Source of the DNA: Acanthamoeba sp. SK_2022b
Taxonomy: Eukaryota > Discosea > Longamoebia > Acanthamoebidae
Direction of reading: 5' to 3'
Assembly (NCBI GenBank): GCA_027943245.1
Contig: JANDJZ010000263.1
Coordinates: 1 to 64,000, forward strand
Length of the DNA stretch: 64,000 nucleotides
Shown one piece after another: positions 30,968-44,000 of the stretch. Position 1 is the first letter of the stretch. Each line of letters starts with the position of its first letter. Position numbers and translations under genes: made by a program. Below the pieces are notes generated by a model. The model was given only the letters and a program-made list of their open reading frames with translations, did not search any database and was not told the origin of the DNA.

Positions 30968-31698
30968 TTTGAATAAACGCAAATTTGGCTGTGTGTGTTA
31001 GATGCAACAGATAGTTGCTGGGTTGCTGCCCATTGGTAAGACTTACTAAATGAGGTTCCAGTCCTTTAAAATTGATTTTGGGGTTTGTGGTCAAGGTGCA
31101 TGAGCATCATGTCCCTGGACATGATGGTATAGCAGAGAGGAATGCCAAGAAGACCATCAACATCTCATGCTCATAAACGACCAGATAGCAGGCATTTTTG
31201 TGGTGAACAAGGTGCATGAGCATTGCCTTTGTGTTCACAATGGCAACCATTAACCCCAAGAAGGCCATCAATATCATTCCTATTTTCATGTGCAGTCCTG
31301 TAAGATTTTTGCTGTAGCTACTCCACCCATCCAGCAACAATTGGACATTGGATAGGCAAAAAACACCAATGCTTAGAAAGAACCAGAAAGCTCACAGTTA
31401 GAGATGATGTATGATATATTCTCATATCATTCCTTCCCTCTGTCATAGCATTACAACACCTACCACCTGTTCAACATCTAGTGATACCAAAAATGTCCAC
31501 CACCACTGGTTTTGTTTACCCATCTGTAAATTTATACCCTCCATTTGCTCCTCTCATTGACTTCACTCTGATAAAATGAGAAATTTTACCAAATTTTGAT
31601 CCATTGTATTGTGCTTAACATACTCATTCATATCACAAATCTGTGGAATGTCTTGCTCACATATCAACCAGATCAAGAAATAAAACTAGTTTTAGATG
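30968..31698. other. AT-rich spacer between the inverted 5S genes
   Basis: It is richer in A+T than its surroundings. A short imperfect repeat around GGTGCATGAGCAT appears twice (near 31096 and 31210). A 77-codon frame on the minus strand (31340-31107) looks hydrophobic but lacks any sign of being a gene. Confidence 0.5.
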
Positions 31699-31934
31699 CA
31701 CAGCCAAGGGCCAGGTTGCATGAGTTTAGCTAGAGGATGCAATAGAGGGTGGACAGAGAGCAAAAGGGGAAAAGGATACGGCACGGTGGATTCCCGGGTG
31801 GTCGCCCACCCCAGTACTAACACCGCCTGGCGCAGCTTAACTTCGCTGTTCGGATGGGAAGCGGTGCTTTCTGCGCAGTGTGGTCGTATCCAACAACACT
31901 GACACTCGTCCTTGCCGTCCCTCTCCACCGTCAA
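31699..31934. repeat. Right arm of a 5S-bearing inverted repeat
   Basis: This is the reverse complement partner of 30731-30967, separated from it by about 730 bp. Confidence 0.88.
31773..31891 (-). rRNA. 5S ribosomal RNA, copy 2
   Basis: 119 nt on the minus strand, near-identical to copy 1. It starts GGATACGACC (copy 1: GGATACGGCC) and has CATCCGAACAGCGAAG. The helix I change may weaken one pair. Minus-strand TTTTCCCCTTTT follows its 3' end. Confidence 0.93.
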
Positions 31935-32067
31935 ATTTAGCATCGTGTCCGGAAATCATCTAAAACCAGCTGAAAGCGACCTGGTCACCTGTTCTCGCTT
32001 TGATCCGGCGATATCTTTGAAGCTAATGGATGTTTAATGGATGTGCGAAGTTGGTACAGAGGTAGAA

Positions 32068-35000
32068 TTACACTGCATGGCTAGCATCGGCAAAGTCAAC
32101 TCCTGCCTCCCGGCGTCGGCGCGCGGCAACGAGGACCACGGCCACTGTTCCGATCAGGGCCAACACAGGGAAGCCGATCATTGCGATGAACGACAGCATT
32201 GGGTCCTCCTCGGGCTCCGCCTCGAGCAGCGAGCGGCCGCTGCGACGTGTGACGACCGATGACTGACTCGGGGTGAAGAGATTCACCTGGGTGACGAAGG
32301 GAGCAAACGTGAACTGGCCCACGACTGTGGTGGGTGAGGCCGTCGAGCTACTTCCCAGCGACGTGCTTGCGGGCGTAGTGCTGCCAGAGGACGAGAGTGA
32401 AGGCGACAGGGAGGAGAGGCCAGTGCCCGTGGGCGTGGGCGTGGGCGAGAGTGAGGACGTCACGCTGGCCGTTGCGGGCTGGGCACTGGTGGTCGGCGCT
32501 GGCGTGAGGGACGAGCCTTGGTTCAGGATAGACGGCGAAGAGGTGACCGACGGGGTGGGGGAATTGGTCACGAAGCCTACAGTCTGGAGCGGCGTCAACG
32601 CGGCGCTGGGCGAGAAGATGTCCACACTGGTGATGAAGGGCGCCGCCGTAAAGACCAGCAGGGAAGGAGTGGCAGTCCCACCCAAGCCTCCGCTCGTCGC
32701 ACTAGGACTGGTGCTTGGGCTGGGCGAGCGCGTTGGTGACTTTGTAACAAAGTTGACCGTTGTCGAGGAGGGAACGACCAGCGCCGACGGCGTGGAGGCG
32801 AAAGACGACGTGGTGACAGGCGATGACGTCGTGGACAGCGTGGGCGACACCGACGAGCCTTCTATCAACGTGGAGGCCGGAGTTCGGCTGGAGCTGATCG
32901 TCGGCGAGGGCGACCGCGAGGGTGACTTGGTGGTAAAGCCCACCGCGGTCTCAACTGCCGTCGGCGTGCCCGTGGGCACGGCCGTAGCAGACTCCCCAAA
33001 GAGCAAGTTTGAGGAAGACGGCGAAGTCGAAGGAGAGGCGGAGGGGCTCGATGAAGCGGAGGGCAGGTTCGACGGAGATGGAGAATTCGAAGGCGAGGCT
33101 GACGCGCTCGCAGAGGCGGAGGGCAGGTTCGAGGGAGTTGGCGAATTCGAAGGCGAAGTTGACGCGCTCGCCGAGGCGGAAGGCGAATTCGAAGGCGAGG
33201 CGGAGGCGCTCGGGGAGAATGTGGCAGATGGCGACCGAGTGCCAGAAACCGAAGGCGTTGGTGTTCGAGTGCCGGAGGGCGTGACCGAGATGGTGGGCGT
33301 GGTCGAAGGAGTGCCCGAGTTGGGCGGCGACACCGACGGCGTAGTGGAGATTGTCGGCGAAGGAGATCTGCTGCCAGAGATGGTGGGCGATGGCGTACGC
33401 GTGTTGGAGGGCGTGACCGAGATAGTGGGCGTGGTCGAAGGAGTGCCCGAGTTGGGCGGCGACACCGATGGCGTGGTCGAGATGGTCGGCGACGGAGAGC
33501 TCGTGCCAGAGATGGTGGGCGACGGAGTGCGCGTGTTAGAGGGCGTGACCGAGATAGTAGGCGTGGTCGAGGGCGTGCCCGAGTTGGGCGGCGACACCGA
33601 TGGCGTGGTGGAAATCGTCGGCGACGGAGATCTGGTGCCAGAAATGGTGGGCGACGGGGTACGGGTGTTGGAGGGCGTGACCGAGATGGTGGGCGTGGTC
33701 GAGGGCGTGCCCGAGTTGGGCGGCGACACCGATGGCGTGGACGAGATCGTAGGGGAGGGCGAGCTCGTTTCGGATATGGTGGGCGACGGAGTACGTGTGT
33801 TGGATGGCGTGACCGAGATGGTGGGCGTGGTCGAGGGCGTGCCCGAGTTGGGCGGAGACACTGACGGCGTCGTCGAGATAGTGGGCGAGGCCGAGCTCGT
33901 TCCAGATATGGTCGGCGACGGAGTGCGTGAGTTGGAGGGCGTGACCGAGATGGTGGGCGTGGTCGATGGAGTTCCCGAATTGGGAGGTGAGACCGACGGG
34001 GTCGTCGAGATGGTTGGCGACGGTGACGCTGTGCCCGAGATGGTGGGTGACGGTGTGCGCGTGTTCGAAGGAGTAACCGAGATGGTGGGCGTGGTCGAGG
34101 GCGTGCCAGAGTTGGGCGGCGACACCGACGGTGTGGTGGAGATCGTTGGTGAGGGTGAGCTCGTGCCGGAGATGGTTGGCGACGGAGTGCGTGTAGTGGA
34201 GGGCGTGACGGAGATGGTGGGCGTGATCGAAGGCGTGCCCGAGTTGGGCGGTGAGACCGACGGCGTAATTGAGATCGTGGGTGAGGGCGATCTAGATCCG
34301 GACACGGTCGGTGATGGAGTGCGCGTGTTCGAAGGCGTGACCGAGATGGTGGGCGTGATCGAAGGCGTGCCGGAGTTGGGCGGTGTTACCGACGGAGTCG
34401 TCGAGATCGTGGGCGAGGGCGAGCTCGAGCCTGATACGGTGGGCGAAGGAGTGCGCGAGTTGGAGGGCGTGACCGAGATGGTGGGCGTGGTCGAAGGCGT
34501 GCCCGAGTTGGGCGGCGACACCGATGGCGTTGTCGAGATGGTCGGCGACGGTGAGCGAGTTTCAGATACGGTGGGCGACGGAGTGCGCGTGGTAGAGGGC
34601 GTGACCGAGATAGTGGGCGTGGTCGAGGGCGTGCCCGAGTTGGGCGGCGACACCGACGGCGTGGTCGAGATCGTGGCTGAGGGCGAGCTCGTTTCAGACA
34701 CAGTGGGGGTCGGAGAGCGTGTGCTGGAGGGCGTGACCGAGATGGTGGGGGTGGTCGAGGGCGTGCCCGAGTTGGGCGGCGACACTGACGGCGTTGCCGA
34801 GATGGTGGGCGACGGTGTCCGAGAACTCGAAGTGGTTGGCGACGGACTGCGAGTATTGGAGGGCGTGACCGAGTTGGACTGCGATACCGACGGCGTGGCC
34901 GAGTTGGAGGACGTCACAGAGGGCGTAGCCGAGATCGATGGCGTCGGGGACAACGTGTTGGATGACGAGGGCGACGGGGTGCGCGTATTGGACGGTGTGA

Positions 35001-38000
35001 CTGTGGCGGTGGGGGTCACAGACGGAGTTCCTGTGTTGGACGGCGACGTCGAAGGGGTTACCGATGCAGTCGACGAAGGCTTTGGGCTGTTGCTGGGGCT
35101 GCGCGAGCCGGTGGGCGACGGCGGTTGAGAGGGCGATGGCGAGCCCGATACGCTCGGAGTCGGGGACGCCGTGGCCGAAGTCGTGGGCGTGGTCGACGGC
35201 GTGCTGGTGCCTGTCGGCGTGGCCGTTTGCGACGGTGAGTTGCTCGGCGAAGGTGTCCGAGTGGTGGAGCTCGACGGCGTAGTGCTTGGCGACACGGATG
35301 GTGAGGCGGTCGGGGTGATCGAAGCCGATGGCGAAGCCGAGGGACTTATGGTGGGCGTTCCAGTCGGGGTGACCGTCATCGTGGGTGTGATGGTCGGCGA
35401 CAAGGAGGCAGTGGTTGATATCGACGGCGACGCCGATTGAGAGGACGACGGAGAGCTGGTGGGCGAGGGAGAAGGTGTGGCGGTGGATGTAACGGACGGG
35501 AACGCCGAAGGCGAGGACGACGCCGAGCTAGTAGGCGAAATTGTCGGGCTTGGAGAGCGCGAGCCAGTGATCGAAGGCGTGCTCGAAGGCGTTGTGGAGA
35601 TCGTGGGGGTGACTGACGGCGTCTCGGAGGGAGGGGGAGTTACGGTGGGAGTGACCGATGGCGACTCGCTGACCGTGGGCGTGGGAGTAGCCGTCGTGGG
35701 TGGTGGCGGGGTGACCGAGATCGACGAGGTGGCTGAGGGCGGCGCGGGCGCCCGAGAAACGAACGGATTGGTGGGCGTGACCGTAAGCGAGGGAGTCAAC
35801 GAGGCCGTTACCGAAGGGGACGGCGAGGCCGTTGGCGTGAGCGACGTAGTAGAAGAAGGCGTAACTGAGATCGTGGGCGTGGTGGACGGCGTCGCGGAGA
35901 ATGTGGGAGTAATGGACGGCGAGACCGAGATCGTGGGTGTCGCCGACAGTGAGGGTACATTGGTCGGAGTTTCAGATGGCAGGCCAGGTGAAGACGACAC
36001 AGACGGTGAGGACGATGACGACGGCGGAGTCGACGGTGAAGGGCTATGCGTGGCCGGCGGCGGGGCTCGTGAGACGAATGGATTCGTGGGCGTGACCGAA
36101 GGCGAAGGCGATGAAGTGGGCGAAAATGTGGAAGACGGCGACGTCGGCGGCGTATGACTGGCGCTGAAGGTGGGAGTGATGGAGATCGTTGGCGTCGCAG
36201 AAGGGCTGATAGACGGCGTGCCGAGAGCTGAGGGGGTCCCCGCGGATGAGGTCGAGGGCTGAGGCGTGGAGGAAATGGTGGGCGTGCTGGAGGCCCGAGG
36301 CGCTCGCGATACGAACGGATTGGTTGGCGTCACCGAGAGGGATGGCGTGGTCGAGATAGACGCAGTGGGCGACACAGTGGGCGTGCTGGAGATGGTGGGT
36401 GTCGGCGTGCGCGTGTTTGAAGAGGTGGGCGACGTCGTTCTCGTCGGCGATGAGGTCCCAGAGGTCGTCGGAGTAGCTGTGGGCGAGCTTGAGGAGCTCG
36501 ACGACGGGGACGGGCTGTGCGAAGGCGTGACCGACTTGGAGGGCGAGACTGTCGCTGTCCTCGAGGGGGTGGAAGATGTCGAAGGCGTGCCGGAGTTGGA
36601 TGGCGACGGCGACCTGGTTGCCGATGTGGTCGGTGATGGGGAGAGTGTGGCTGACGGTGATACAGTGCCCGTGGGCGTTATAGTCGGGGTTCCCGACCTG
36701 GTTGACGAGGGCGACACTGAGGCCGAGGCGGTCGTTGTTGGGGTGCCTGTGACCGATGGTGTGACCGAAACAGTGGGCGTCGTTGTCGGCGTGCTTGATA
36801 CAGTAGACGAGGGAGACGACGTGGCCGAAGCAGTTGCTGACGGGGTGCCTGTAGGCGAAGGTGTTACCGATCCGGTTGCTGAGGGAGATAGCGTGGCTGA
36901 GGCAGTCGCTGATGGGGTCGGCGTCGGTGTGACCGAAGCAGTAGACGATGGCGAAGCTGACGCACTCGCTGATGGGGCGCCAGTGGCCGACGGAGTGACC
37001 GAAACAGTGGGCGTAGCTGTGGGCGTGCTGGACGCAGTAGACGAGGGAGATTGTGTGGCCGAGACTGTCGGAGATGGGGTCTCTGTGGCCGACGGCGTAG
37101 GCGTCGAAGTGGGCGACCCAGAAATGGAGGCCGAGGGCGAGCTCGTGGCCGATGGGCTGACAGAGACCGTGGGCGTCGCGGTCAGCGTGGCCGAGCTGGT
37201 GGGCGTGGGCGACCTTGTAGCCGAGGAAGTCGGTGCTGCGGTGTGCGAAATCGACGGCGAAGGCGACGGTGTGCGTGTCGCAGTTGGCGTGGCCGAGGTG
37301 GTGGGCGTGGGCGACCTTGTGGCCGAGCTAGTCGGGGAGGCGGTGCGCGTGACCGAGGGCGAGGCAGGGGGTGTGTGTGTCGCTGTCGGCGTGCCGGAGG
37401 CAGTCCGTGAGACAGTCGGTGAGGGGGTGCCTGTGATCGACGGTGAGACTGACAGAAAGGCCGACGGTGTGGATGTGGCTGTAGGCGTACCAGAGACAGT
37501 GGGCGAAGTGGTCAGCGACGGCGTTCCCGTGACAGATGGTGTTGCCGAGACTGTGGGCGTCGCGCTCGGAGTGCCCGAAGGGGTGGAAGAGGGCGAACTT
37601 GTGGGCGAGGCTGTCTGTGACGGAGTGCCCGTGGCTGACGATGTGACCGAAACAGTGGGCGTTGCGGTCGACGTGACCGAGGGAGTGGAAGAGGGCGAAC
37701 TTGTGGGCGAGGCGGGCGGTGACGGAGTGCCTGTGGCCGATGGCGTGACAGAGACTGTGGGCGTGAGCGAACTTGTGACCGAGGCTGTAGGCGATGAGCT
37801 GCCTGTAGCCGACGGTGTGGGCGAGACAGTGGCTGTTGCTGTGGGCGACGGGGTGACAGTGGTCGACGGTGTCACTGAAACAGTGGGCGTGGCGGTCGGC
37901 GTGCCCGAGATCGTGGGCGTGGCCGAACGTGTGGCCGAGGCAGTCGGTGATGAGGTACGTGTTGCAGACGGGGTGACCGAGATCGTGGGAGTCCGTGACT

Positions 38001-41000
38001 GCGATGGGGTGCGTGTTGCCGACGGTGTGACCGAAACCGTGGGCGTCGTGGTCGGCGACGGTGAACGAGTGGCTGAGGCGCTCGATGAAGGCGTGTGACT
38101 TACCGATGGTGTGAGGGACGCCGTGGGTGTACTGGTAGGCGAAGGCGTTAGCGTGGCCGAGGCCGAAGTCGACGGTGTTATCGTGTGGGAAGCAGTCACA
38201 GAGGCAGTTGGCGTCGGCGCCACCGTGCCGGATGCGCTGGGTGAGGGGGTGAGTGTGGCTGAAGGGGTGACCGAGGCCGACGGGGTCACTGACACAGTGG
38301 GCGTTGCGGTCGTTGTGGTCGAAGCGGTGGGGGAAGTGCTAGTTGACGGTGACGGAGAGTTCGAGGGGGTTGAGGAAGGGGTAACCGAAGCTGTGGGCGT
38401 CGAAGATCCAGTGGCCGAGGCGCTAAGTGACGATGACATCGTACTGGAGGCGCCAGGCGATGGCGTAGGCGTTGCGGAAGGTGACGCAGTGGTCGAAGGG
38501 GTCGCTGTCGGCGTGCCCGATGCAGTGGACGAGGGCGAGGGCGATTCAGTAGCTGATGGCGATGCCGTAGGCGTGGGTGACTCCGTGGGCGAAGGCGAGC
38601 GCGATCCCGAAGCCGATGGCGACGCTGTGAGCGAGATCGATGGCGTGACTGAAGGCGAGCGCGAGCCAGAAGCTGATGGCGAGACCGTAGGAGCGGGCGT
38701 GCGTGATTCTGAAGCTGAGGGCGAGGCCGTACGGGACACAGAGGCCGTGGGCGAAGGAGAGCGCGATACCGAAGCCGATGGTGATGCAGTGCGCGAGATC
38801 GATGGCGTGGGTGACGACGTGCGCGATTCTGAAGCTGATGGCGAGGCCGTACGAGTGGCTGAAGCCGTCGGCGAATGCGAGCGCGATCCGGAAGCGGATG
38901 GCGATGCTGTGGTCGAAGGGGAGCGCGATATCGACGCTGAGGGTGAGGCCGTGCGGGTGACAGACGCAGTGGGCGAAGGCGAGCGCGATCCTGAAGCCGA
39001 TGGCGATGCCGTGAGAGAGACCGACGGCGTTGGCAAAGGTGAGAGCGAGCTAGAAGCCGTAGGCGAAGGCGAGCCCGATCCCGTTGCTGATGGCGAGGCA
39101 CTGAGAGACACCGACGGCGTGGGCGAAGGTGAGAGCGACCCAGAAGCTGTAGGCGAGCTGGAGGCCGTGGCCGAGCTGGAGGGAGTCGACGAGGGCGTGG
39201 ATGAAGGAGTGAGGGAGGCCGAAGACGTCGGAGACGCGGTTTGCGTGGCCGATGTCGTGGGTGAAGGCGTTCCAGTTTCCGGCGGCGTGAACGAAGCCGT
39301 GGGGGTCGCTGTTGATGTGATGGAGGTAGTGGGCGAGGGAGAAGGCGACCGGGAAGATGTGGCAGAAGTGGTAGGTGAAGGAGAGACTGTGGTCGACGGC
39401 GTGCTCGAGATGGTCGGTGATGGAGAAAGCGTGGTCGAGGCAGTCGGCGAGGGCGACCTCGTGGCCGATGCGGTGGGCGAGGAGGTCAGCGTTGGCGAGG
39501 CCGAGATCGAACTGGTGGGGGTCGATGACGGTGTGCCTGAGCCGGTTGGTGATGGCGTGTGTGACCCAGAGACCGATGGAGAAGCCGAGCGCGTGGTGGA
39601 CGGAGTGGCCGAGCTTGTGGGCGTAGACGAGGGCGAGGTCGTAGCCGATACCGAGGGCGAAGCCGTAGGGGTTTGGGACACCGAGGTGGAGCTAGTTGGT
39701 GACGACGTCCTTGTGCTCGACGGAGTCGAGGAGGGCGACGGCGTTCCAGACACTGAAGTTGAGGGCGTGGTGGCAGGCGTGGAGGTGGTCGAGGGGGAGG
39801 TGCTGGTGGATGGCGAGACAGAGACTGCGGGTGTGGTTGAGCGGGAGGAGGTGGCTGTCGGCGAGGGTGTGATCGTGACAGACGCCGAGGCCGATGGAGT
39901 GGGCTTGGAAGAAGTGGTGGCGGTGGCTGTTGGCGACGGCGACAACGAGGCCGTGGTCGACGGAGACAGCGTGGGAGTTGCCGATGCCGTGCGCGAGCTT
40001 GTCGCGGAGACGGAGGGCGAAGGCGACGGCGATGGCGAGATGGTCACGGAAGACGACGGCGAGATGGTCTGCGAGGGCGAGGCCGTGCTCGAAAGGGAAG
40101 GAAGAGGTGAGGACGAGCTCGATTGTGAAGGCGACGGGGAGAGCGTGCTCGACGGCGTTGACGAAGGTGAGCGAGTGCTCGTCTGTGAAACTGAAGGCAC
40201 CGACGAGAGCGTGCTCGACGGCGTTGACGAGGGCGAGCGCGTGCTTGATTGTGAAGGTGACAGCGACGGTGAAAGCGTGCTCGAGTGTGAAGGCGAAGGC
40301 GGGAGCGTGTTCGACGGCGTCGGTGAGGGCGAGAGCGTGCTTGATTGAGACGGAGACAACGACGGTGAAGGCGTGCTCGATTGTGAAGGCGAAGGCGAGA
40401 GCGTGCTCGACGGAGTTGAAGAGGGCGAGCGCGTGCTTGATTGAGACGGTGACAACGACGGTGAAGCGGTGCTCGATTGGGAAGTCGAAGGCGAGGTCGT
40501 GCTTGACGGTGTCGGCGAGGAGGAGGGCGAAGCCGAGAGCGTGATTGAGGGCGTCGACGAGGGAGAGCGTGTGCTTGATTGAGAGGGCGACAACGTCGGT
40601 GAAGCCGTGCTCGATTGTGAAGGTGACGGGGAGAGCGTGCTTGACGGCGTCGACGAGGGCGAGAGCGTGCTCGATTGAGACGGTGAAGCCGTGCTCGATT
40701 GAGAAGTGGAAGGCGAGAGCGTGCTTGATGGTGTCGACGAGGAAGAAGGCGATGCCGAGAGAGTGATTGATGGGGTCGACGAGGGAGTGCGTGTGCTTGA
40801 TTGAGACGGGGACAGCGACGGTGAGGGCGAGAGCGTGCTCGATGGAGTTGACGAGGGTGAGCGCGTGCTCGATTGAGAGGGTGACAACGACGGCGAAGGC
40901 GTGCTCGATTGAGAAGTCGAAGGCGAGATCGTGCTTGACTGTGTCGGCGAGGATGAAGGCGAAGCCGAGAGCGTGATTGACGGCGTCGACGAAGGTGACA

Positions 41001-44000
41001 GCGTGCTTGATTGAGAAGGCGAAGGCGAAACCGTGCTCGACGGCGTTAGCGATGGCGAGAGTGTGCTCGACTGAGACGGTGACAACGACGGTGAAGGTGA
41101 CGGCGAGAACGTGCTCGACGGCGTAGATGAGGGCGAGCGCGTGCTTGATTGAGAGGGTGACAGTGACGGTGAAGGCGTGCTCGATTGTGAAGCCGAAGGT
41201 GAGAGCGTGCTTGATTGAGAGGGGGACAGCGACGGAGGCAGCGTGCTTGATTGTGACGGTGACGGAGAGAGCGTGCTCGATGGCGTCGATGTAGGAGAAG
41301 ATGTGCTCGATTGTGAAGGCGACGGCGAGAGCGTGCTTGAATGAGAAGGCGACGGCGACGGCGAAACGGTGCTTGATTGTGACGGCGATGGTGAGCGCGT
41401 ACTTGACGGCGACGACGATGGCGAGCGCGTGGTTGAGGGGGATCCACTCACTGCTGGAGTGCCGGTCACGGTGGGCGTGCTCGATTGTGAAGGCAACGGG
41501 GTGAGCGTTGCTGAGGTGGTAGGCGTCACAGTAGGCGAGGCCGAGACAGACGGCAAGGGTGAACTTGTGGTCGACGATGACGGCGAGCCCGTACTCGAGG
41601 GAGAGCTACTCTGTGCGGGAGTGCTGGTCACGGTGGGCGTGCTCGATTGTGAAGGAGACGCGGGGAGCGTCGCCGAGGTTGTCGGCGTCACCGTAGGTGA
41701 AGCCGAAACGCTGGGCACGGGCGAACGTGTGGTCGACGACGACGGCGAGCCCGTACTCGAGGGAGAGCTACTCTGTGAGGGAGTGCCGGTCACGGTGGGC
41801 GTGCTCGATTGCGAAGGTGAGGCGGAGAGCGTAGCCGAGGCTGTAGGCGTCAAAGTGGGTGAGCCCGAGGTGCTGGGCACTGGCGAACGTGTGGTCGACG
41901 ACGACGGCGAGCGCGTGCTCGAGGGGGTGCTGGAGGCGGTGGCCGAGGGCGAGGGTGTCGTAGAAGATGACGGCGCCGGTGTGAGAGACGTAGATGGCGT
42001 GATGGTGATCGAAGCCGAAGGCGAGATGGTCGGCGACGGCGAAAGTGTGTTGGACGGTGAGGGCGAGGGCGAGCCACTGCTCGAAACCGAGGGCGACGGC
42101 GAGAGCGTGCTGGAAGATGAAGGAGAAGGAGACGGCGAGCGCGTGCTGGACTGAGAAGGTGAAGGGGTGGGTGTCTGAGAAGCCGTGCTGCTCGCTGTTG
42201 GCGACAACGTCGCTGAGGTGGATGGAGACTGCGTGGGCGTAATGGAGCTGGTAGACGAGGGCGTCGCCGTGCTGGAGGTGGAGGTCGTCGGCGAAGGGGT
42301 GCTCGACAGTGACGCCGAGGGCGAGAGTGTGCTTGACGATGAAGGCGACGGTGACCTCGTGATGGACGCAGAGGGAGACGGTGTAAGCGTGCCGGAAGCC
42401 GACGTCGACGGTGTGGGCGTCTGCGAGGGCGTGGTCGACTGCGAAGCTGAGGGCGAGAGCGTGCTTGATGATGAAGGCGAAGGTAATCTCGTTGTGGACG
42501 CAGAGGGAGACGGTGTAAGGGTGCCGGAAGCCGATGTCGATGGTGTGGGCGTCTCCGAAGGCGTGGTCGTCTGCGAAGCTGAGGGTGAGAGGGTGCTCGA
42601 CGATGAAGGTGTGCTCGACAGTGAAGCTGAGGGCGAGAGCGTGCTTGACGACGAAGGCGACGGCGATCTCGTTGTGGACGCAGAGGGAGACGGCGTAAGC
42701 GTGCCGGAAGCAGAGGTCGACGGTGTGGGCGTCTGAGAGGGCGTGGTCGACTGCGAAGCTGAGGGAGAGAGTGTGCTCGACGATGAAGGCGACGGCGATC
42801 TCGTTGTGGACGCAGAGGGAGACGGCGTAAGCGTGCCGGAAGCCGACGTCGACGGTGTGGGCGTTTGCGAGGGCGTGATCGACTGCGAAGCTGAAGGCGA
42901 GAGCGTGCTTGACGATGAAGGCGACGGCGATCTCGTAGTGGACGCAGAGGGAGACGGTGTAAGCGAGCTAGAGGCCGACGTCGACGGTGTGGGCGTCTGG
43001 GAAGGCGTGATCGACTGCGAAGCTGAGGGTGAGAGCGTGCTTGATGGTGAAGGCGATGTCGAACTCGTGACGGACGCAGAGGGAGACGGTGTAAGCGAGC
43101 TAGAAGCCGACGTCGACGGTGTGGGCGTCTGTGAGGGCGTGCTCGAGAGTGAAGGCGTCGGCGACAGCGTGCTCAATGCTGTTGGTGAGGGGGAAGGCGT
43201 GCTCGAGGCAGAGGGCGAAGGAGTTCTAGTGCTGGAAGCTGAAGTCGACGGTGAAGTAGAAGTCGACGGTGTTACCGACGTCGAGGGTGATGCCGAGAGC
43301 GTGACGGAGGAGGTCGGCGTCGTTGAGGGAGAACTGCTTACGCTGGAAGACGGGGTACCTGTGCTGGACGGCGAGACCGAATGGCTGGGAGTCGGCGTCG
43401 GTGAGCCAGAGGTGGAGGGGGACGGCGATCTTGAGGCCGACCGCGAGGGCGAAGGCGAGGCTGTGCTGGAAGTCGTGCTCGAGATGCTGGGCGTAGTCGT
43501 CGGGGTTCTGGAGAGGGTAGGTGAAGGCGACTGCGAAGGAGACTCGGTGGGGGACCCGGTAGGGCTGCGCGTGGGGGCCCTGGTCACGAACGGGTTGGTG
43601 GGCGTGACTGATTGGGAGGGCGATTGCGTCGCCGTAACGGATGGAGTAGGCGAGGCAGTGAGCGATGCACTGGCCGTAGTGGACGGCGTCGCTGTTCTCG
43701 TGGGCGTGATCGATGGCGTTGTAGACTGGGACGGCGTGGCCGATGGCGTTGTAGACTGCGAAGGCGAGGCCGAGGGAGTCATCGAAGGCGTGCCCGGGGA
43801 TGGCGATGCAGTTCGTGAAGGCGTCGCGGTAGGGCTATGGGTGGCTGGGGAGGGCGCCTTGGTCACGAACGGGTTGGAGGGAGTCGATGATATGGATGGC
43901 GTCGACGACAGAGAGACCGACGGCGTTACTGAGGGTGTAGCGGTGGCCGTGGATGAGCTCGACGGAGTGACAGAGATTGTCGGCGTGATGGAGGGTGTCA

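Noticed and set aside
31107..31340. 77-codon hydrophobic frame between the 5S genes
   Set aside because: AT-rich spacer, with no conserved features and no splice or promoter context; could arise by chance.
33281..34996. Regular 132-bp repeats as a CRISPR array
   Set aside because: No repeat-spacer alternation: the units are similar over their full length, they lie within a coding frame, and the DNA is eukaryotic.
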